This document shows positions 28,168-35,648 of a stretch of 64,000 nt of DNA, piece by piece; positions within the stretch are counted from its first letter, which is position 1; each line of letters opens with the position of its first letter. The stretch spans positions 36,633 through 100,632 of the forward strand of contig MBFK01000024.1 in assembly GCA_001704765.1 (NCBI GenBank), written 5' to 3'. This DNA is from Sinorhizobium shofinae (GTDB lineage Bacteria > Pseudomonadota > Alphaproteobacteria > Rhizobiales > Rhizobiaceae). The notes beneath the pieces were generated by a model. It was not told the origin of the DNA. It ran no database searches and worked only from the letters and a program-made list of their open reading frames with translations. Made by a program: the position numbers and the translations under genes.

Positions 28168-28548
28168 AGGCGCTAACTTGATGTCGGCCGGAATGTTCCT
28201 CTACGACGGCTTGGAAGCGGATGCTGGAAATGTGCGCACCAGCAGTGTCCGCAGATGCGGACACTGCCTACAGCGAAGGTGGGGGACTTGATTGTCGCTC
28301 CCATCTATGGAGCGATACCTAAATAATTCTCCACGCAGAAAATTGTTCCGGGGGCCGGGTCAGCGAAGCCGGCTCAATTTGCCAGCACCAGGGCTGCGAC
28401 AGGAAGATCTCCAGGCCACAAGCAGGAATGACGATGTTGAAGAAATCAACAGGCGCATCGTCTTCCCTCCGCCGTCGCGCCGAAACCTTCTGCATGCTCG
28501 AGTGTTCCGGATGGTCGGTGAATAAAGAGCGGTGGGGGCATCGCCGCA

Positions 28549-28573
28549 GGAACAATTGGCGGAACCGATCATT
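28549..28573 (+). promoter_or_regulatory. Possible RpoE2-type promoter of the 91-residue protein
   Basis: GGAAC (28549-28553), 18 bases, then TT (28572-28573). The -10 reads ATT rather than the preferred GTT, so it is weaker than the others in this region. It lies about 50 bases before the start codon. Confidence 0.4.
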
Positions 28574-28621
28574 ACTCCCTCCGCTGCAAGAGAATCCAGA
28601 TCGAACGCGAAGGAGAGAGAC

Positions 28622-28897
28622 ATGGAGGAATCACATGCGATTTCCCGGCCGCAACGAGACTCCGACTATCCGGGCCGGCAGGCAGACTGCATTGCGGCGC
28701 TAAGGCCGGCCGTCTCGGACCTTGCTGCAACGTCCCAGGACAGCATTGTTGCGGCAATTGGCGGAGAAATGACCGGTGAGCTCGTCGCTCTTGCGCACAA
28801 GGCCGAAGAGGCCGGCTGGCGCTTCGAAGAGGCGTCTGCCGCCATCGAGACTGTGGCGCGGGAATACGAAGGCGCAAAAGGGGCCATCTTCGACTGA
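28622..28897 (+). CDS. Small protein of unknown function
   Basis: 91 residues. No domain is recognised. The sequence is acidic and helical (CIAALRPAVSDLAATSQDSI; LVALAHKAEEAGWRFEEASA). The start is chosen because AAGGAGAGAGAC precedes the ATG. There is no signal peptide. Its position beside stress-type genes and a weak RpoE2-like promoter suggest a stress role; this is inference. Confidence 0.7.
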   Translation: MEESHAISRPQRDSDYPGRQADCIAALRPAVSDLAATSQDSIVAAIGGEMTGELVALAHKAEEAGWRFEEASAAIETVAREYEGAKGAIFD

Positions 28898-29010
28898 GCG
28901 GCTCAACCTTCGGTCTGCACTGGAGACTAGTTCGAGGGCCTGGCCTTCGCGCGGGATGACACGATCCGGCGGGTTCTCAGCACCGCAGATCGCTGACTAC
29001 GCGAAGCCAA

Positions 29011-29202
29011 TCAGCCAAACCGCCTTAGCTGCTCCGCTTCCTTCTCGAGGAGCTCGGCCACCTCTTCAAGCGACATGTGCGTGGCACAGAGTTGAATCGC
29101 ACATTCCAGAAAGCGTGTCGAAGATCGGCGCAGGTAAAGCGCTTCTTCCCGGGCGGTCAATTCCGGTAGTGGGTTTCTTTTATCGGGGCGAGGATCAGGC
29201 AT
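29011..29202 (-). CDS. Small protein of unknown function
   Basis: 63 residues beginning MPDPRPDKRNPLPELTAREE. The second half is predicted helical (SLEEVAELLEKEAEQLRRFG). The ATG at 29202 has AAGGAG seven bases upstream, and codon use is normal. Not recognised. No RpoE2-type promoter is seen directly upstream, unlike for its neighbours. Confidence 0.6.
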   Translation of the reverse strand: MPDPRPDKRNPLPELTAREEALYLRRSSTRFLECAIQLCATHMSLEEVAELLEKEAEQLRRFG

Positions 29203-29300
29203 TCGAAACTCCTTCGGTTCGCCTCGGTTGCGGCAGGAGGCGCGTCCTCCCCGGCAAAGGGGGACATGATAGCCGGGTGCTGCGACTCCGATGGGTTGCG

Positions 29301-29474
29301 TCAGCGGGCTTTGTTTTCGGGCGAGCGCTCGTACAGCCTGTCGATCTCCCGCTTCTGTGCTTCCTTAGTCACGGGTAGAAGCGGCTTCTGCCGCATGACC
29401 GCATAGGCGAGCGCAGCGCCCAGAACCAGGGCACCGCCACCGGTCACGAATAGCCAAAAATAGTCCATCAACAT
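29301..29474 (-). CDS. Small single-pass membrane protein
   Basis: 57 residues. A hydrophobic segment (FWLFVTGGGALVLGAALAYA, about residues 6-26) is followed by a charged cytoplasmic-type tail (VTKEAQKREIDRLYERSPEN). AAGGAGG lies eight bases before the ATG, and a near-perfect RpoE2-type promoter is placed at 29501-29525. These two signals make a real gene likely despite its size. A second in-frame ATG two codons later is possible. Function unknown; probably an inner-membrane stress protein. Confidence 0.75.
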   Translation of the reverse strand: MLMDYFWLFVTGGGALVLGAALAYAVMRQKPLLPVTKEAQKREIDRLYERSPENKAR

Positions 29475-29500
29475 GTTCGGCGCCTCCTTGCGATGAAGCC

Positions 29501-29525
29501 AACCGGTGTCGCCGGTGAAGGTTCC
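29501..29525 (-). promoter_or_regulatory. RpoE2/EcfG-type promoter of the 57-residue membrane protein
   Basis: On the minus strand GGAAC (29525-29521), 17 bases, then GTT (29503-29501), a perfect fit to the general stress response consensus. Confidence 0.75.
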
Positions 29526-29552
29526 CGGATGAAACTGCGTTGCGCAGGCGGG

Positions 29553-29813
29553 TCAGTCAGGCTTCGGCGTTTTCACCTCGCCAAAGCGCACTTCTTCGCG
29601 CGATGGATTGTCGGCGATCGACTGCTCCTCTTCATCATTCGGAAGTGCCTCGTCGGGATCGACATTCTGCTCGTCTCTGCTGCGCACCGGGGGCACTCGG
29701 CCTTGAACGACCGTCTGCACTTTCATGCTTTTCGGCGTGCCGGCCGGCACCTCTTCATCAGAGGGCAGAGCGGGGTTCCTGCGGCTCGGCTCGTTGGGGC
29801 TTTTGCGTGCCAT
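29553..29813 (-). CDS. Small, charged, probably disordered protein
   Basis: 86 residues starting MARKSPNEPSRRNPALPSDE, rich in Pro, Glu, Asp and Arg with no hydrophobic core, so it is likely disordered. The ATG at 29813 follows AAGGAAAGG. An RpoE2-like promoter lies at 29840-29864. Not recognised beyond being the kind of small stress protein found in rhizobia. Confidence 0.7.
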   Translation of the reverse strand: MARKSPNEPSRRNPALPSDEEVPAGTPKSMKVQTVVQGRVPPVRSRDEQNVDPDEALPNDEEEQSIADNPSREEVRFGEVKTPKPD

Positions 29814-29839
29814 CGTCCTTTCCTTCTCGCTGAGAGAGG

Positions 29840-29864
29840 AAAGCGGAGACCGGCACTTTGTTCC
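29840..29864 (-). promoter_or_regulatory. RpoE2-type promoter of the 86-residue protein
   Basis: Minus strand GGAAC (29864-29860), 18 bases, TT (29841-29840). The -35 is perfect; the -10 is CTT instead of GTT. Confidence 0.55.
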
Positions 29865-29936
29865 CATTTCTGGTATGCGAGCTTACGACAGTGCCGCGCC
29901 CTGCGCCTGCTCAGGCACCGATTGCTTATATTAGCA

Positions 29937-29961
29937 GGAACAAAATTGCGACGATGCGGTT
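29937..29961 (+). promoter_or_regulatory. RpoE2-type promoter of the DUF1236 gene
   Basis: GGAAC (29937-29941), 17 bases, CG-GTT with the GTT at 29959-29961. A perfect match, about 33 bases before the start codon. Confidence 0.75.
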
Positions 29962-29993
29962 GGAGGCGGCGAATTCCAGGAAGGAGGAAAACG

Positions 29994-30512
29994 ATGAAAT
30001 TCAAGCACTCAGTACTCGCCTTCGTGCTCGCCGTATCGCCGCTCGCCCTTGGTGGAGTGGGTGTGGCACAGGACACCCAGCAGCCACAGCAGCCGGCCCC
30101 CGAGGCGCAGGGGACCGAGACCCAGCAAATGCCGGGTACCGACAGCCAGACCGTAACCGGGCAGAAGGACGATCGTTGCTCGAAGCCGAATCCGCCGGCC
30201 GACTGCCCAAAGGCCTCTGACGCCGACACGACCGGCGCCATCAGCTCCCCGGCTGCAGTTGAGGTCACGGCCGAGCAGCAAACCCAACTGCGCAGCGTCA
30301 TAAAGGAAAGCAGCGTCCAACCCGTCGACAAGGTTGATTTTGATATTTCCGTCGGAGTTGCCGTGCCGCAGAGCATAACCCTCCACGCCTTGCCGCCACG
30401 GATCGTCGAGATCGTTCCCGCTTACAAGAGCTACAAATACTTCATGCTCGCAGATGGCCGGATCGTCATTGTTGATCCGAATAACATGCATATCGTCGCG
30501 GTCATCGCCTGA
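29994..30512 (+). CDS. DUF1236 exported protein
   Basis: 172 residues. A signal peptide (about residues 1-25, ending GVGVAQ) is followed by a Gln/Pro-rich low-complexity stretch and a C-terminal DUF1236 domain (VTAEQQTQLRSVIKE; VGVAVPQSITLHALPPRIVE; YFMLADGRIVIVDP). The ATG at 29994 has GAAGGAGG upstream. The frame is open upstream to 29493, but that overlaps other genes. Periplasmic, function unknown; the RpoE2-type promoter indicates stress induction. Confidence 0.85.
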   Translation: MKFKHSVLAFVLAVSPLALGGVGVAQDTQQPQQPAPEAQGTETQQMPGTDSQTVTGQKDDRCSKPNPPADCPKASDADTTGAISSPAAVEVTAEQQTQLRSVIKESSVQPVDKVDFDISVGVAVPQSITLHALPPRIVEIVPAYKSYKYFMLADGRIVIVDPNNMHIVAVIA

Positions 30513-30621
30513 ACAGGCGAAGCATCGTCAGCCTCGAGGCCTGCATGGACGAAAGCGGGCCTCGTCCAACCGGCTGCATCGAGAAAGTTCCGCACAGGAA
30601 CCGGGGGCGACGCCGCGGCTC

Positions 30622-30646
30622 GGAACAATTCCAATTTCTGGCGATT
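30622..30646 (+). promoter_or_regulatory. RpoE2-type promoter of the 43-residue membrane protein
   Basis: GGAAC (30622-30626), 18 bases, TT (30645-30646); the -10 reads GATT. Slightly off the best consensus. Confidence 0.5.
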
Positions 30647-30702
30647 GATAGGGGACGCGGTAAAACCGCAAGTTTTCTACACTGCAATTGCCGGAAGGTA
30701 CG

Positions 30703-30834
30703 ATGTCGAAGACCGTGGCCGCAGCAGTGATCGCCGTCCTGATAGTGATTGCGGTGCTCTGGACGATTTTTCCTTTCGATGGCCCGGCCGAAGAGGGGCA
30801 GCCCGCGCCGCATGCGATCGACCAGTCGGAATGA
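30703..30834 (+). CDS. Very small single-pass membrane protein
   Basis: 43 residues: MSKTVAAAVIAVLIVIAVLW, a hydrophobic anchor from about residue 5 to 23, then a short acidic tail (DGPAEEGQPAPHAIDQSE). GGAAGG precedes the ATG, and an RpoE2-like promoter lies upstream. The next gene starts 17 bases after its stop, suggesting co-transcription. Unknown function. Confidence 0.65.
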   Translation: MSKTVAAAVIAVLIVIAVLWTIFPFDGPAEEGQPAPHAIDQSE

Positions 30835-30851
30835 CGATATCGAGGAAGCTC

Positions 30852-31175
30852 ATGCAGGAACAACTGAGGATTTACCGGCTGACGCCACTGGCCGAACCCC
30901 ATGACCCGAACTGGCAAAATGCCCAGTATCAAGGCGAAGTGGTGGTCGTTGCGCGATCCAGCGGGGATGCCCGGATCGTCGCCTCGGAGGCTGAGCTCGA
31001 TTTCCGCGAGATCGATGCGAAGCCGGCCGAGGGCGTGACCACCGACATGGCGAGCGCCTTTCGCAATGAAAAGCTCTACACGGTGATCGACGAGGGACCG
31101 GCACCTCCCGGTTCGGCACGCGGGCTGATCGAAGGCACGGTCGGGGTGGACAACATCATCTCCACCCAACGGTAA
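30852..31175 (+). CDS. Conserved hypothetical protein
   Basis: 107 residues, soluble and mixed alpha/beta: LRIYRLTPLAEPHDPNWQNA, GEVVVVARSSGDARIVASEA, EKLYTVIDEGPAPPGSARGL. No family recognised. The ATG at 30852 has GAGGAAG upstream; an earlier ATG at 30831 overlaps the preceding stop codon but has no Shine-Dalgarno. Likely co-transcribed with the 43-residue membrane protein and so stress-induced. Confidence 0.7.
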   Translation: MQEQLRIYRLTPLAEPHDPNWQNAQYQGEVVVVARSSGDARIVASEAELDFREIDAKPAEGVTTDMASAFRNEKLYTVIDEGPAPPGSARGLIEGTVGVDNIISTQR

Positions 31176-31228
31176 GTGCAACAGCCACGGTTGATGTCCG
31201 GCATTAGTCCGGACGCCTCGCACCTCTT

Positions 31229-33211
31229 TCACAAGCCGAATGGAAAGGTCTCGGGCAGGCCTGATCCGATATGATCGGGCCCGAGAGGCGTGACCGGCGT
31301 CGTGCTGTCAAACCAGACGAAGACGTCGAACTGTCGCGGCAGCGAGGCATAGACATAGTGGCTCAGCCGCTCGGTATCCGGCCGGTAGATCACTCCGATG
31401 AAGCGCTCTAGCTTCGGCCCCAGCAGGCCGTCGCGGAGCGCCGGGTCCCGGGAGAAGTCCAAGATGAAGCGGTCGACCTGCGAATTATGAAAGTGCCGCT
31501 CGTAGCTGTCCTCGAGCGACGGCCGTATCGCCTTCACCTCCATTTCGCTCCCCCAATCGCTCGCCGCGGCGACATGTCCATGATGGGTGCCGAAGCCGAT
31601 CAGCGCCGTCTCATCGAGGAATCGCTCGCGACAGAGCTGACCGATGTTCAACTCGTCGCGTGCCATCCCCATGTCCGTGTGACGGGCGTCGCCGATATGC
31701 GAATTATGGGCCCAGACGACGGCTTTCGTGCCGGGTCCGCGCGCATCGAGAACGTACTGCAGTGTATCGAACATATGGGTGTCGCGCATGTTCCAGGACT
31801 CGGCACCTGCGTAGTACATGACGCGGTAGTATTTCTCCGCTGAGGCGATGAGCCGCGCATTCTGCGCCGCGTCTAGAAGATCGTCGCCGCTGTGCTGCCC
31901 CGCCTGGAGCTGTCTCTCCAGCAAGTCCCGGCATTGCCGGACGACCGCTTCCTCGCATTTTCGGAAACTCTTGCTCAGTGCCGCCCGGCCATAGGTGGAC
32001 GGTTCGTTCTGCCACGGCGTCAGGCATCCATAGCGCTCGCGGGCAGTTGCGGCCGCGTGCGGATCGACCTTGTCGAGATATTCGAGGACCGCGGCGATCG
32101 ACCCGCTCATGTTGTAGATGTCGAGGCCGTAGAAACCCGCTCTCTCCGCTTCTTCCCTGTCCTCATTGTGACCGCGCAGCCATTCGACGAAATCCATGAC
32201 CTCGCGGTTTCGCCACATCCAGGCGGGGAAGCGCTGGAAGGGAACTTGCAGCCGGGCGCTGGGCGGCCGGTGACGGGCGTAGCGATCGACCGCCGCGGCA
32301 TCCGGCCAGTCGGCCTCAACGGCGACGATGGTAAATCCATGCGCCTCGATTAGACGGCGCGTGATGGCCGCGCGGGCGCGATAGAATTCCGACGTGCCGT
32401 GACTTGCCTCGCCGAGCAGCACCAGCCGTCGCTCGGCGAACCGGTCGAAAAGACGGCCGAAGGCGGGGTCGTCGAAATCGGGCAGCGGTTCGGCTGCATC
32501 GGCGATCATCTCGGGCAGGGTGGGCGTGCGCTGCAGGCCGGGTTTGGACTGCGGTTTGGTCCTGTCTTCCTTCCAGCCCTGCTCGCCGATGAGCGGCACG
32601 AATCTTACGCCGCCGAGGTCCTGTTCCTCGAAAGTGGTGGCATTGACGCGGGTGATCTTCATGAGGCGCTGCGCGTCGCGCGGGCCGACCGGAATGACCA
32701 GGTGGCCGCCAAGATCCAACTGCTCCTTGAGGGCGTGCGGCACGTCCGGACCGCCCGCTGCAACAAGGATGGCGTCGAACGGCCCGGCCTCCGGCCAGCC
32801 GGTCGTCCCGTCACCCACACGTAGAGAGACGTTTTCGTAGCCGAGCTTGGCAAACCGCCTTTTGGCCGCCTCGGCCAAGCCGGAGTGGCGCTCGATCGTG
32901 TAGACACGAGCGGCGATGCGGCTCAAGACCGCCGCCGCATAGCCCGATCCCGTCCCGATCTCGAGGACCGTATCGCCCGCCTGGACTTCGGCCTGCTCGG
33001 TCATCAGCGCGACGATGAAGGGCTGCGAAATGGTCTGGCCGTGGCCAATCGAAAGCGCCGAATCCTCATAGGCGAACTCCTCGAAGCCGGGATCGACGAA
33101 CGCCTCGCGCGGAACGATCCGCATCGCTTCGAGGACATCGGGATCCTTGATCCCGCGGCGGGAGAGGTGGGATAGGATCATTCTTTCGCGCGCATGGGAA
33201 AAATCAATCAT
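31229..33211 (-). CDS. Fusion of protein-L-isoaspartate O-methyltransferase and erythromycin-esterase domain
   Basis: 660 residues. The N-terminal part (about 1-210) is a PCMT: MIVPREAFVDP-like RIVPREAFVDPGFEEFAYED, GHGQTISQPFIVALMTE, and the SAM site VLEIGTGSGYAAAVLSRIA. The C-terminal part (about 240-650) is an erythromycin-esterase/EreA-type domain: RLVLLGEASHGTSEFYRARA, VAVEADWPDAAAVDRYA, VVWAHNSHIGDARHTDMGMA. The first domain repairs aged aspartyl residues; the second is a hydrolase family with mostly unknown natural substrates. The start at 33211 has GGAGGG upstream. A perfect RpoE2-type promoter at 33260-33284 points to stress control. Confidence 0.92.
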   Translation of the reverse strand: MIDFSHARERMILSHLSRRGIKDPDVLEAMRIVPREAFVDPGFEEFAYEDSALSIGHGQTISQPFIVALMTEQAEVQAGDTVLEIGTGSGYAAAVLSRIAARVYTIERHSGLAEAAKRRFAKLGYENVSLRVGDGTTGWPEAGPFDAILVAAGGPDVPHALKEQLDLGGHLVIPVGPRDAQRLMKITRVNATTFEEQDLGGVRFVPLIGEQGWKEDRTKPQSKPGLQRTPTLPEMIADAAEPLPDFDDPAFGRLFDRFAERRLVLLGEASHGTSEFYRARAAITRRLIEAHGFTIVAVEADWPDAAAVDRYARHRPPSARLQVPFQRFPAWMWRNREVMDFVEWLRGHNEDREEAERAGFYGLDIYNMSGSIAAVLEYLDKVDPHAAATARERYGCLTPWQNEPSTYGRAALSKSFRKCEEAVVRQCRDLLERQLQAGQHSGDDLLDAAQNARLIASAEKYYRVMYYAGAESWNMRDTHMFDTLQYVLDARGPGTKAVVWAHNSHIGDARHTDMGMARDELNIGQLCRERFLDETALIGFGTHHGHVAAASDWGSEMEVKAIRPSLEDSYERHFHNSQVDRFILDFSRDPALRDGLLGPKLERFIGVIYRPDTERLSHYVYASLPRQFDVFVWFDSTTPVTPLGPDHIGSGLPETFPFGL

Positions 33212-33259
33212 GACGGGCCCTCCTGCAGCGCCGCAGCCGCCGGCGTCGCTCAGGCCGAC

Positions 33260-33284
33260 AACCACGAAACACTCCCGATGTTCC
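33260..33284 (-). promoter_or_regulatory. RpoE2-type promoter of the PCMT-esterase gene
   Basis: Minus strand GGAAC (33284-33280), 17 bases, GTT (33262-33260). Perfect consensus. Confidence 0.75.
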
Positions 33285-33332
33285 CTTGCCGCGCACGGCG
33301 CGCCGCATCGGCTCGCGGCGAGCAGGCGGCCG

Positions 33333-34190
33333 CTACAGTATCGGCTTGCCGCCGGTGACGGCGATCGTGGCGCCGGAGACGTAGCTCGACAGAGGATCCG
33401 CCAGCATGACGTAGGTCGAGGCGAGCTCCATCGGTTGCCCCGGCCGTTTCATCGGGACCTGCTTACCGAAATTGATGACCGAGTCCTCGGGAAGGGTGGA
33501 GGGGATCAGCGGTGTCCAGATCGGGCCCGGCGCCACCGCATTGGCGCGTATGCCCTTGTCGGCAAGCATTTGCGCCAGGCCGGCGGTGAAATTCTGGATC
33601 GCACCCTTGGTGGTCGCATAGGCCAGCAGGATCGGGTTCGGGGCATCCGCATTGATCGAGGCGGTGTTTATGATCGAACTGCCGGGCTTCATATGCGGCA
33701 CCGCAGCGCGCGTGAGATAGAACATGGCATGGATGTTCACGCGGAAGGTCAGCTCCCATTCCTCGTCGGTGATGTCCTCGATACTCGGGAAGGAGGCCTG
33801 GTGCGCGGCGTTGTTGACGAGGATGTCGATACCGCCGAGTTCGTTGATCGCTGTTTCGACAATTCGCTTGCAATGGGCCGAGGTCTGGATATCGCCGGCG
33901 ACGAGGACGGACTTGCGCCCCGCCTCTTCGACAAGCGCCTTGGTCGATTTCGCATCCTCGTGCTCGTTCAGATAGGAGATCAGGACATCGGCGCCCTCCC
34001 GGGCGTAGGCGATCGCGACCGCCCGGCCAATGCCGCTGTCTCCGCCGGTGATGATGGCTTTCTTGCCCTGCAGCCGGCCCGATCCTTTGTAGGAGCTTTC
34101 CCCGTGGTCCGGCAGCGGGTCCATGCGGTCCGTGGTTCCGGGCATGGGTTGGCTCTGACGCTTAAACGGCGGGCGCGGGAAATTTTCCAT
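33333..34190 (-). CDS. SDR-family oxidoreductase, general stress (YhdF/YghA-like) type
   Basis: 285 residues. After an N-terminal extension with the stress-SDR pattern (PMPGTTDRMDPLPDHGESSY), a Rossmann fold shows GGDSGIGRAVAIAYAREGAD and NNAAHQ. The catalytic Ser and YxxxK are at NTASINADAPNPILLAYATT followed by KGA. Related bacterial proteins are general-stress dehydrogenases of unknown substrate. AAGGAGG precedes the ATG. An RpoE2-type promoter is seen at 34265-34290. Confidence 0.93.
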   Translation of the reverse strand: MENFPRPPFKRQSQPMPGTTDRMDPLPDHGESSYKGSGRLQGKKAIITGGDSGIGRAVAIAYAREGADVLISYLNEHEDAKSTKALVEEAGRKSVLVAGDIQTSAHCKRIVETAINELGGIDILVNNAAHQASFPSIEDITDEEWELTFRVNIHAMFYLTRAAVPHMKPGSSIINTASINADAPNPILLAYATTKGAIQNFTAGLAQMLADKGIRANAVAPGPIWTPLIPSTLPEDSVINFGKQVPMKRPGQPMELASTYVMLADPLSSYVSGATIAVTGGKPIL

Positions 34191-34264
34191 GGTCCAGGCC
34201 TCCTTCGTGGGATTTCGGAGCGAACGATCTTTCGGCCTCGTGCGTCGACAATGGCCGCAGCCCT

Positions 34265-34290
34265 AACTCGGGCTCGCCGCGCTTTGTTCC
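34265..34290 (-). promoter_or_regulatory. RpoE2-type promoter of the stress SDR gene
   Basis: Minus strand GGAAC (34290-34286), 18 bases, GTT (34267-34265), within the accepted spacing. Confidence 0.65.
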
Positions 34291-34324
34291 GAGGCCGAGA
34301 GCCTCGTCGGGACGGCCCGTGATG

Positions 34325-34349
34325 GAACTTCGCCTCCGGGCTGGCGTTG
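34325..34349 (+). promoter_or_regulatory. RpoE2-type promoter of the 81-residue protein
   Basis: GGAAC (34325-34329), 17 bases, GTT (34347-34349). Perfect consensus, about 28 bases before the start codon. It overlaps head-to-head with the promoter region of the SDR gene. Confidence 0.75.
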
Positions 34350-34377
34350 ACCAGGCGACAACCCCGAGGAGGGCGAA

Positions 34378-34623
34378 ATGGCAAAAATCGAAAACAAATT
34401 CAAAGGCGTGCCGGACATCAGGACGGGCACCAGTGAGCCCGTCAGAACCGACAGCGACTTGCATCCGGAAGCGGGCACCCAGCCGCTGGAGCCGGACGAA
34501 CTCATCAATCAGCGGGCCGCCCGGGAGGCCATGCGCAGGAAAAGAGACGACTACCTCGTCGAGTCCGACTTGGAGGACGATGACCAGCGCTTTCCGCTCC
34601 CGACCATGAAGGACCAGGACTGA
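34378..34623 (+). CDS. Small disordered stress-type protein
   Basis: 81 residues, highly charged (RAAREAMRRKRDDYLVESDL; EDDDQRFPLPTMKDQD), with no hydrophobic core. The ATG at 34378 has GAGGAGGG upstream, and a perfect RpoE2-type promoter precedes it. Function unknown. A frameshifted tiny gene follows 27 bases later, probably on the same transcript. Confidence 0.75.
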   Translation: MAKIENKFKGVPDIRTGTSEPVRTDSDLHPEAGTQPLEPDELINQRAAREAMRRKRDDYLVESDLEDDDQRFPLPTMKDQD

Positions 34624-34650
34624 AAGGGCGGGCCGAACAGGAGAAAGACC

Positions 34651-34843
34651 ATGAAAACCCCGAAAGACGGAGCGCCCGGCACCACGGAGCAATCGCCGCG
34701 GTGGGAAGGGCCGAAGGAGACGCGGCCAATGTTATCTGCCGGCGAAAGACGACCCTGAGCACGACAGAGACGCGGCCGGCGAAAACCTGAAGGACCCGCA
34801 TCGAGGCAAGGTCTCGGACGCACTCAAGACAAAGGACGACTAA
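34651..34843 (+). pseudogene. Tiny stress-type gene interrupted by a +1 frameshift
   Basis: An ATG with an AGGAGA site opens MKTPKDGAPGTTEQSPRWEG and stops at 34756-34758 after 35 codons. From about 34739 the next frame continues with the same composition (PAKDDPEHDRDAAGENLKDP, then HRGKVSDALKTKDD) to a TAA at 34841-34843. Removing one base near 34737-34744 would give a 63-residue charged protein. Decay, a sequencing error or programmed frameshifting are all possible. Confidence 0.55.
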
Positions 34844-34900
34844 TCCGCCAGCTCGGGTGCGGGATTGGCTCGGTGCATTCAGTTGCGTGCTGCGTGCACC

Positions 34901-34925
34901 GGAACCGCGAGCCCGCTCGGCGGTT
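34901..34925 (+). promoter_or_regulatory. RpoE2-type promoter of the BON-domain gene
   Basis: GGAAC (34901-34905), 17 bases, GTT (34923-34925). Perfect consensus, 40 bases before the start codon. Confidence 0.75.
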
Positions 34926-34964
34926 TGAACCACCGAACACATCAAAACACGAAAGGAGCAACCG

Positions 34965-35639
34965 ATGGCCAGGAGAAAAGACTGGAGGCGGGAGGATCCC
35001 GATTGGCGCTCCCGCGAATCCGGGCGGGATTGGTACGGAGACGAAAGGCGCGCCCGGCGCCGCTTCGCGGAGACAGTTGAACCGCGTGGCGCGGATTATG
35101 AGAATTCCGAATATTTCCCGGATGCCGAGTCCGGCAGCGCTGGCCCCTATCGCCGAATGGGCGAGGAGTATGGTCGTTGGAATCGGGAGCGTGGTTATGG
35201 CGACTATGGGGCCGATTACGGCTACAGGGGGCGATCTCCCTATTCGAGATCCGGTCGGGATTGGGACGAGGAGCGGGGCTTCTTCGAACGGGCCGGCGAC
35301 GAGATAGCCTCATGGTTCGGCGATGAAGAAGCCGAGCGCCGGCGCAGAATGGATCAGTATCGCGGCAAAGGGCCGAAAGGCTATACGCGTTCCGATAGCC
35401 GCATCCAGGAAGACGTGAGCGACCGCCTGAGCGACGACGGAGCACTCGACGCTTCCGACATCGAGGTTTCGGTCACGAACGGCGAGGTTCAACTCAGCGG
35501 CTTCGTCGAGTCCAAATGGGCGAAGCGCCGCGCCGAGGACCTGGCCGAGAACGTCTCCGGCGTCAGTTATGTTCAGAACAACATTCGCGTCCGGGGCCCC
35601 GGCGGAGCGCCCGGCTGGAACACCGGCGAAACCAACTGA
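34965..35639 (+). CDS. SWFGD-motif and BON-domain protein
   Basis: 224 residues. The first ~110 are Arg/Asp/Tyr/Gly-rich and probably disordered. Around residue 115-125 lies DEIASWFGDEEAERRRRMD, the SWFGD motif seen in some proteobacterial stress proteins. The C-terminal ~75 residues form a BON domain (IQEDVSDRLSDDGALDASDI; EVQLSGFVESKWAKRRAEDL; VSYVQNNIRV). BON domains bind membranes or other ligands in osmotic-stress proteins. There is no signal peptide, so it is probably cytoplasmic. GAAAGGAG precedes the ATG. Confidence 0.88.
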   Translation: MARRKDWRREDPDWRSRESGRDWYGDERRARRRFAETVEPRGADYENSEYFPDAESGSAGPYRRMGEEYGRWNRERGYGDYGADYGYRGRSPYSRSGRDWDEERGFFERAGDEIASWFGDEEAERRRRMDQYRGKGPKGYTRSDSRIQEDVSDRLSDDGALDASDIEVSVTNGEVQLSGFVESKWAKRRAEDLAENVSGVSYVQNNIRVRGPGGAPGWNTGETN

Positions 35640-35648
35640 AATCTCTGA

